This document shows positions 58,897-64,000 of a DNA stretch of 64,000 nt, piece by piece. Origin of the DNA: DAOPYU01 sp942493245 (lineage in GTDB: Bacteria; Sumerlaeota; Sumerlaeia; UBA8349); assembly GCA_942493245.1 (NCBI GenBank), contig OW818685.1, positions 2,666,001 to 2,730,000 of the forward strand. Direction: 5' to 3'. The stretch's first letter is position 1, and each line of letters begins with the position of its first letter. The position numbers were made by a program, and so were the translations under genes. The notes below the pieces were generated by a model. The model was not told the origin of the DNA. It saw only the letters and a program-made list of their open reading frames with translations, and did no database searches.

Positions 58897-60186
58897 ATGC
58901 AGAACCAGACGAAATACCTTGTAATTGGCAATTCGACGGCGGCCGTGGGAGCAGTGGAGGGGATTCGCTCTTTTGACAAGACTCACTCCATCAGCCTGGT
59001 CTCCAGAGAACCCTACCATACTTACTCCCGTCCCCTGATCTCGTATCTGCTCGCGGGAAAGATTGACGAGGACCGGATCTATTACCGCCCGGGGGATTTC
59101 TACCTCAAGAATAACGTGGAAACCTCACTGGGCGTGGCCGTCGAGAGAATTGACGTTGCGGCCCGAACCGCTCACCTGTCCGACGGCCAGACCATCGCCT
59201 TCGAGAAAGCCGTCATCGCAACGGGGGGCAAGCCCTTCGTTCCGAAGATCGAAGGAGTCTCGTCCCAGGGCGTCTTCACCTTCACCTCCTGGAAGGATGC
59301 CTCTGCCGTGGACGCTTACATCAAGTCCACCGGGGCACAGCAGGCGGTGGTTCTGGGGGGCGGCCTGATCGGCGTGAAATCCGCCGAGGCTTTGCGCGCC
59401 CGCAATCTCGACGTAACCGTGGTCGAACTGGCTCCGCGCCTTCTGCCCCTGGCTCTGGACGCGCAAGGTTCCGCCTTTGCGCAACAGGCAATGGAGGAAG
59501 CAGGGGTGAGAGTGGAACTCGGGACCACGCTCCAGCGCATTGTCTCCAAAAACGGCATCGCCACCGGCGTCATCCTCGGGACGGGTCAGGAAGTTCCCTG
59601 CCAGATAGTCATCGTGGCGGTCGGTGTCATTCCCGAAACCAGCCTGGTGGCCGAATCCGGCATCACCCTCGAACGCGGCATCGTGGTGAACGAACACTGC
59701 ATGACCTCGGCAGAAGGTATCTATGCGGCGGGAGACGTGGCCCAGGGGATCAACTCCCTCACGGGTGAATCGCGTCCCATTCCGATCTTCCCGAACGCCT
59801 ACCGCCAAGGGCATGTGACGGGCTGCAACATGGCGGGGGAATCCGATACGGTGGATTCTTCGTTTGCCATGAACTCGGTCGAATTCTTCGGCCTGCCGAC
59901 GATCTCGGCGGGGTTGTCCACCGCGGAAGGCAACGAGTTCAAAATCCTTGAGATGAGCAACCCTCGCAAGAAATCGCACAAACGGGTCATCCTGCGCGAT
60001 GGCCGCGTGGCGGGTGCGCTGTTTGTCGGAGAAGTGGATCGCGCCGGGATCTTTACCGGTCTGATCCGCTCGAAAATCGATGTATCGAGTTTCCAATCCT
60101 CGTTGCTGGAACAGGACTTTGGCCTGTTGTCGCTTCCAGTTGAGTACCGCAAACAAGTTGTGAGAGGGAAGGGAGTTCTGGCATGA
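58897..60186 (+). CDS. FAD-dependent NAD(P)H oxidoreductase subunit
   Basis: 429-residue pyridine nucleotide-disulfide oxidoreductase family protein. Visible: YLVIGNSTAAVGAVEGIR (first dinucleotide fold; GNSTAA rather than GxGxxG), TYSRPLISYLLAGK, ATGGKPFVP, a second fold AVVLGGGLIGVKSAEALR, VAVGVIPETSL and the FAD motif GIYAAGDVAQG. It lacks the redox CxxC of disulfide reductases and resembles NADH:rubredoxin/nitrite-reductase-type flavoproteins. AAGGAG precedes ATG 58897. It likely supplies electrons from NAD(P)H through the neighbouring ferredoxin. Confidence 0.92.
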   Translation: MQNQTKYLVIGNSTAAVGAVEGIRSFDKTHSISLVSREPYHTYSRPLISYLLAGKIDEDRIYYRPGDFYLKNNVETSLGVAVERIDVAARTAHLSDGQTIAFEKAVIATGGKPFVPKIEGVSSQGVFTFTSWKDASAVDAYIKSTGAQQAVVLGGGLIGVKSAEALRARNLDVTVVELAPRLLPLALDAQGSAFAQQAMEEAGVRVELGTTLQRIVSKNGIATGVILGTGQEVPCQIVIVAVGVIPETSLVAESGITLERGIVVNEHCMTSAEGIYAAGDVAQGINSLTGESRPIPIFPNAYRQGHVTGCNMAGESDTVDSSFAMNSVEFFGLPTISAGLSTAEGNEFKILEMSNPRKKSHKRVILRDGRVAGALFVGEVDRAGIFTGLIRSKIDVSSFQSSLLEQDFGLLSLPVEYRKQVVRGKGVLA

Positions 60187-60935
60187 CAACGCTTGTATCC
60201 GAGGCTTTGGACGCCTCCGGCCTCCATTTCAGCGAATTCAATCAACGCATCCGGGCCGCCATCGAAGCGGGCGCGGAAGAGTTGACTCTGACTCAGGTCA
60301 ACGGGCAACGCTACATCGGCGCCGGTCTGCAAACCAGGACTCACTTCGAGGTCTATGGAACTCCAGGCAACGATCTGGGCGTATTCATGGACGGTCCCAC
60401 CATCCGGGTCCACGCCAACGCGCAGGACGGGGTTGCCAACACCATGAGTTCGGGCGAGATCTTCGTCCATGGCCGCGCGGGCGATGTGCTGGCCTACGCC
60501 ATGCGGGGAGGCCGCGTTTTTGTCCGCGGCGACGCCGGCTACCGCGTCGGTATCCACATGAAAGCCTACGAAGAACGCATCCCCGTGGCCATTATCGGCG
60601 GGGGCGCGAAGGACTACTTCGGCGAGTACATGGCCGGGGGCATCCTGGTGCTGCTCGGGCTGGACCTGCCGGAAGGGGAACCCATCGTGGGCGACTTCGT
60701 CGCCAGCGGCATGCACGGCGGGGAGATCTACATCCGGGGACAGATCCAGGACTGGCAGATCGGCAAAGGGGTCGGACGGATGGACATTGACGACGAGGCG
60801 TGGGAGCGGTTGTCCAAACATCTCGAAGATTACGCCAAAGAATTCAGTCTCGACAGCGGGATGTTCAAGCGCGAGGACTTCACGCGCCTCAGACCCACGT
60901 CGCACCGGCCGTACAGCGGGCTTTATGTGTACTGA
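60183..60935 (+). CDS. Glutamate synthase GXGXG-domain subunit
   Basis: 250 residues, right-handed beta-helix corresponding to the C-terminal domain of GltB. Glycine-spaced repeats are plain: GNDLGVFMDGPTIRVHANAQ, MSSGEIFVHGRAGDVLAYAM, RGGRVFVRGDAGYRVGIHMK, YMAGGILVLLGLD and GMHGGEIYIRGQI. It overlaps the FAD subunit by 4 bp and is the last gene of the operon, about 290 bp before its terminator. In this gene order the amidotransferase, synthase and beta-helix domains of classic GltB are three proteins. Confidence 0.94.
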   Translation: MTTLVSEALDASGLHFSEFNQRIRAAIEAGAEELTLTQVNGQRYIGAGLQTRTHFEVYGTPGNDLGVFMDGPTIRVHANAQDGVANTMSSGEIFVHGRAGDVLAYAMRGGRVFVRGDAGYRVGIHMKAYEERIPVAIIGGGAKDYFGEYMAGGILVLLGLDLPEGEPIVGDFVASGMHGGEIYIRGQIQDWQIGKGVGRMDIDDEAWERLSKHLEDYAKEFSLDSGMFKREDFTRLRPTSHRPYSGLYVY

Positions 60936-61291
60936 GCCTGTCCCTACATTTGCGTAAGAATCCTTTCCGGGATTCTACGAGAATGTGGGGAGAAAATCGA
61001 AGCGAACAACCGAAGGAAAGACTTAACCCCTCTTTTCTCAAGACTATAGAAAAAATAGAATGTTTGGCACATCAGTTGCAATGTCTTCTCATGAGAAGAA
61101 TGAACACTGTTGAAATGGGGAGAGTCAAACCTGAGGTTCTTTTGAAGTCTTCTGGACGGTTTTCCAAAACTGTCCTGACAAGCTGATCGCGGGCTTGGAA
61201 CTGGGACCAGCCCGCGATTCCAGACTCCGTGTTTGTGCGCCCCCTACCCCCCGCAGGCGCACAGACACGGAGTTTTTAGTTTCACTCTTTT
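60936..61291. other. Non-coding region downstream of the glutamate synthase operon
   Basis: 355 bp with no gene. It has a small hairpin (ATCGCGGGCT at 61186-61195 with AGCCCGCGAT at 61209-61218) and the terminator at 61224-61282. TGTGGGGAGAAAAT near 60985 recurs in inverted orientation near 62521-62534. Confidence 0.5.
61224..61282 (+). terminator. Rho-independent terminator of the glutamate synthase operon
   Basis: An 18-bp stem starting ACTCCGTGTTTGTGCGCC pairs with GGCGCACAGACACGGAGT (one mismatch), with a C-rich loop, followed by TTTTAGTTT. It lies between this operon and the convergent radical SAM gene. Confidence 0.88.
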
Positions 61292-62341
61292 CTATGCCCA
61301 GACTCCCGCGCAAAGCGCGCCGCAACCGGGACAGGCCCCACCCGGCCCAAGGGAATTCTTCTGAATCGAAAACCCGGAACGGGCGATAAGCAAATGCCCG
61401 CAGGCGTGGCACCAGGTGGACTCGCTCCGCTCATCGCTCACGTTCCCGCAATAGATATGGCGCAACCCCACCTCGCGACCGATTTCCAAAGCCTGGCGGA
61501 TGCTTTCGTGGCGGGTCACCGGACGGTCAGTCATGTGGTACTGGGGATGGAACCGCGACACATGCCAGGGGATGTCAGGGTCAACGTTCGCAAGGAACTC
61601 GGCAATTTGCCGTACTTCTCCGGGGGAATCGTTCATCCCTTCGATGAGAAGCGTGGTCACCTCGATCCAGATCCCGTGCGCCTTCAGACACTGAATCGTT
61701 TCCAGCACCCCTTCGAGTTCTCCCCCGATGATTTTTCGATACACCTCGGGGTTGAAACTCTTGAGATCCACATTGATGGCATCCAGGTAAGGCGCGATCG
61801 TCTCCACGGCCTCGGGAGTCATGAAACCGTTCGAGACAAAACAGGTGGCCAGTTGCTTCTCATGGGCCAACCGGGCGATATCGAAAGCGTATTCAAAGAA
61901 GACCGTCGGTTCCGTGTAGGTGAAGGACAAACTGCGGCACTGCTGCCTCAGAGCGGCTTCCACGACCTGCTCGGGCGAAATCCAGTCACCCGGTACCGGT
62001 CCCTTATTGTCACGCAAAAACTGGGAAAGGGGGTGGTTCTGGCAGAACGTGCAGGTGAAGTTACACCCGACGGTCGCGAGGGAGAGGGAGAACGTCCCGG
62101 GAAGAAAATGAAAGAGAGGCTTCTTCTCGATCGGGTCCGGCGTCAACGCCACGCACCGGCCATACACCCGCGACTCCAGACGCCCCGCCTGGTTGAGCCG
62201 CACCCGGCAAAGCCCGACTTTCCCGTCCCGGATCACACACCGATGGTGGCACAGGTCGCACACGACCGTGTGTTCCTCCCGTTCGGAAGAACTCCCCGGC
62301 GGGTCTGCCAGACGGTGGTATAACAGGGCTTCCCGAGACAT
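61292..62341 (-). CDS. amrS: AmmeMemoRadiSam-system radical SAM enzyme
   Basis: 349 residues, family known as AmmeMemoRadiSam system radical SAM protein (also described as PflA-related). Visible: N-terminal zinc-like cysteines VVCDLCHHRCVIRDGKVGLC, RVRLNQ, the radical SAM motif CNFTCTFCQNHPLSQ, SFTYTEPTVFFEYAFD, NGFMTPEA, INVDLKSFNPEVYRKI, WIEVTTLLIEGMNDS, and a C-terminal CHACG...CPGCG zinc ribbon. Usual partners AMMECR1 and Memo are not in this window. The exact substrate is unknown. Confidence 0.93.
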   Translation of the reverse strand: MSREALLYHRLADPPGSSSEREEHTVVCDLCHHRCVIRDGKVGLCRVRLNQAGRLESRVYGRCVALTPDPIEKKPLFHFLPGTFSLSLATVGCNFTCTFCQNHPLSQFLRDNKGPVPGDWISPEQVVEAALRQQCRSLSFTYTEPTVFFEYAFDIARLAHEKQLATCFVSNGFMTPEAVETIAPYLDAINVDLKSFNPEVYRKIIGGELEGVLETIQCLKAHGIWIEVTTLLIEGMNDSPGEVRQIAEFLANVDPDIPWHVSRFHPQYHMTDRPVTRHESIRQALEIGREVGLRHIYCGNVSDERSESTWCHACGHLLIARSGFSIQKNSLGPGGACPGCGALCAGVWA

Positions 62342-62681
62342 GGGCCACTTCTTTCTATCCGATCCTTCATCCTAAAAACCGCAGTTGAACGCCTATCGTC
62401 CGGTTTTTCTTTCAGGCGGGCGAGGACGCCCGCCCTCCCAGAAAGGCCATTTTTATGGGGAGAAAGCGGTTGCCAGGAACGCGCCAACTCAGCTGAGGCC
62501 TCACGATGCGCTCTATCTTCATTTTCTCCCCACACGTCCGAGGTGTCAATGGTTCCCCGCGCGATGTGGAAAAATTTCGTCCCTTTACAGAAACACCCGG
62601 CCTGGGTTAGGCTCCACCCATCGCGAATCGGCAGGCGCGAAACCGTGGATAAGCGTAACCTGGTGTCAGGACACCCTCAAC
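62342..62681. other. Non-coding region with IS-end remnant and hairpins
   Basis: 340 bp between divergent genes. It contains the solo IS1380-like end at 62371-62388, a perfect hairpin GGCGGGCG-AGGA-CGCCCGCC at 62415-62434 of a type often dispersed in PVC-like genomes, and an imperfect palindrome of GGGGAGAAA (62457) against TTTTCTCCCC (62523). No gene or clear promoter was identified. Confidence 0.5.
62371..62388 (+). repeat. Solo IS1380-type terminal inverted repeat
   Basis: CCTAAAAACCGCAGTTGA is identical over 18 bp to the left end of the intact IS at 50337. No transposase or opposite end lies within the next 300 bp, so it is a remnant of a deleted copy or a one-ended relic. Confidence 0.75.
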
Positions 62682-64000
62682 ATGCTGTCTGTCCCTGAAA
62701 CTTCTGAATCGCCTCTCTCCCACTCTAAACCGGGAAGGGTCTGGCTCTGGCGTCTCCCTGCCTTGCTGGCGTTTCTGGCGGGTTTGATTTTTTTCGCCTT
62801 GAATTGCTGGGATCTGCGCGATTTCCTGATAGACGACGCTTTCATCACCTATCGATTTGGCGCCCGGCTGACGCAGGAGGGCACCCTGCGCTGGAACCTG
62901 GCGCCCCTGCCCGGCGGACTGGACGACGCCACACGGCAATTGCTCGAACGGCCAGTCGAAGGGTACACCTCGTTCCTGTCGGTTCTGATCTCCGCCGTTT
63001 TCGTGTTCCTGCGTCTGGACCCGCTGTGCGCGTGGAAAGGATTGGGGATTCTGGCGACTCTCCTGGCTTCCGGCGCTCTTGTCCTGGGAGGCAGCGCCTT
63101 CTGCAGGTCACTGGCGCCCCGGGCCAACCGGGCCTGGATTCCATTGCTTCTGGCAGGAGTCCACCTGGGCCATCCCCTGACTGCGCTCCACGCCATGTCC
63201 GGTATGGAAACCGGTCTGCATGGGGCGCTCCTGTTGGGCATGACCGCTTTGACGCTCCTCATCGTCTCGGATACACAACCGCGCGCCGGATATTTTCGCG
63301 CTCTGGCACTTTGGTTTCTGTTGCTGGGCATGACCCGCCCGGAAAGCCTTCTGTGGGGCGCTCTGGCTGGACTGGGCCTCCTGTTCGCACTTCCCAAACA
63401 ATCCCGCAAGCAACTTGTGCGTTCGACTATCCTGTTCTTCCTGTTGCCCGGCCTGGTCTATTTTCTGTGGCGCTGGAGCTACTTTCACAGTTTTTTTCCC
63501 GCGACCTTTCACGCCAAAGCGGGCGGAAGCGCCCATCCCAGCGGTATGGGACGCCTACACACCTACCTGCCTTCCTACTGGCCCGTCTGGCGCTATCTGC
63601 GCGACAACTGGCTGGGTCTGGGCCTTCTGGCCGAAGTCGCGGTTCTGATCCGCATGGGACTGTTGTGGGTGGACACGCGGGAATCGGGTGCGAAAAAATA
63701 CTGGCAATGTATCTGGAATCGCTGGGTCGTGGCGCTGGTGGCTCTCTTTCTGGGGGCGTTGCTTCCCATTTTCTTCTTTTCGCACGTCTATATGCTCATG
63801 GGATACGGGGACCGTTTCCTCTTTCCCTACGGCCAGACCTTCCTTCTCGTCTTAGTCCTTCCAATCTTCGCCTTCCTGGAAGCGTTCACTCAATCCGGTC
63901 TTCAGGGTTCTCTCATAAAACACCGCGTGTGCGTCTGGATCTCGACCCTGTTGATTGTGGCCCTGATCGGGGTCGGACTCAAAACGTCCGTTTTTGTCTG
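62682..64000 (+). CDS. GT-C type polytopic membrane glycosyltransferase (3' end beyond window)
   Basis: I read an open frame from ATG 62682 to the edge (439 residues visible). Helix-rich with at least eight hydrophobic segments. The loop after the first helix has LIDDAFITYRFGARLTQEG with an Asp-Asp pair, then RPVEGYTSFL, followed by HAMSGMETGLHG and LGMTRPESLLWGAL. DDxFIT...G...EGYTS is the pattern of prenyl-phosphate-sugar-dependent GT-C enzymes related to arabinofuranosyltransferase AftB and other ArnT/PMT-like proteins. It probably decorates an envelope polysaccharide using a polyprenyl-phosphate sugar. The donor is unknown. Confidence 0.82.
   Translation, partial: MLSVPETSESPLSHSKPGRVWLWRLPALLAFLAGLIFFALNCWDLRDFLIDDAFITYRFGARLTQEGTLRWNLAPLPGGLDDATRQLLERPVEGYTSFLSVLISAVFVFLRLDPLCAWKGLGILATLLASGALVLGGSAFCRSLAPRANRAWIPLLLAGVHLGHPLTALHAMSGMETGLHGALLLGMTALTLLIVSDTQPRAGYFRALALWFLLLGMTRPESLLWGALAGLGLLFALPKQSRKQLVRSTILFFLLPGLVYFLWRWSYFHSFFPATFHAKAGGSAHPSGMGRLHTYLPSYWPVWRYLRDNWLGLGLLAEVAVLIRMGLLWVDTRESGAKKYWQCIWNRWVVALVALFLGALLPIFFFSHVYMLMGYGDRFLFPYGQTFLLVLVLPIFAFLEAFTQSGLQGSLIKHRVCVWISTLLIVALIGVGLKTSVFV

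Noticed and set aside
1..64000. tRNA, rRNA genes and CRISPR arrays
   Set aside because: No cloverleaf with a proper T-loop, no rRNA-like stretch and no regularly spaced direct repeats were seen on reading both strands; a covariance scan was not possible.

Overview
The window comes from a Gram-negative, probably anaerobic, polysaccharide-degrading bacterium, most likely from the PVC group (Verrucomicrobiota, Lentisphaerota, Planctomycetota) or a neighbouring uncultured phylum. The evidence is a KDO transferase (waaA), secreted GH78, GH27 and GH20 glycosidases, a DUF1080 protein, an oxygen-independent (CbiD/CbiG/CbiK type) cobalamin pathway, and a glutamate synthase built from separate ferredoxin-rich subunits. 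No rRNA, tRNA or CRISPR array was seen. The phylum is an inference from gene content only.

Layout. 1-4136: minus-strand signalling genes, namely a hybrid histidine kinase cut by the window edge, a STAS protein and a CarD-type regulator. 4137-7055: secreted alpha-L-rhamnosidase with a good sigma-70 promoter. 7250-26870: a cobamide island with a cobalamin riboswitch plus intrinsic terminator at each outer end. The left riboswitch reads into cobS-bzaF(thiC-like)-cobT on the plus strand. The right one reads into a tightly packed minus-strand operon: cobC, cobU, a cobD-cobQ fusion, cbiB, cobO, cbiA, cbiC, cbiK, a Gate-domain membrane protein, cobI, cbiD, cbiE, cobM, cbiG, cobJ, cobK. The two transcripts converge with only 10 bp between their stops. 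cbiT is not in the window. The ThiC-like gene between cobS and cobT suggests anaerobic synthesis of 5-hydroxybenzimidazole as lower ligand.

27069-36574: carbohydrate and unknown genes (alginate-lyase family, URO-D/corrinoid methyltransferase family, lipoprotein, GH27, GH20, a Cys-rich unknown) with several long inverted repeats between them. 36687-38127: a short AT-rich island with a one-helix beta-rich protein, a stand-alone GT51 glycosyltransferase and a zinc-ribbon protein; it looks foreign. 38330-46011: a TPR protein and an envelope/translation block pyrH-frr-uppS-cdsA-waaA-DUF362. 46211-50311: a REP-type transposase homologue lacking its HUH histidines, a radical SAM/SPASM protein, a histidine kinase and a SPOUT RNA methyltransferase. 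50337-51992: an intact IS1380-family element with a 5-bp target duplication.

52123-60935: a DUF1080 protein, then a sigma-54 activator with a P-loop-less RecA/KaiC-like N-terminus, then a near-consensus sigma-54 promoter and a five-gene split glutamate synthase operon (amidotransferase, FMN synthase, ferredoxin, FAD oxidoreductase, GXGXG domain) closed by a strong terminator. 61292-62341: AmmeMemoRadiSam radical SAM enzyme. 62682-64000: a GT-C type membrane glycosyltransferase running off the right edge.
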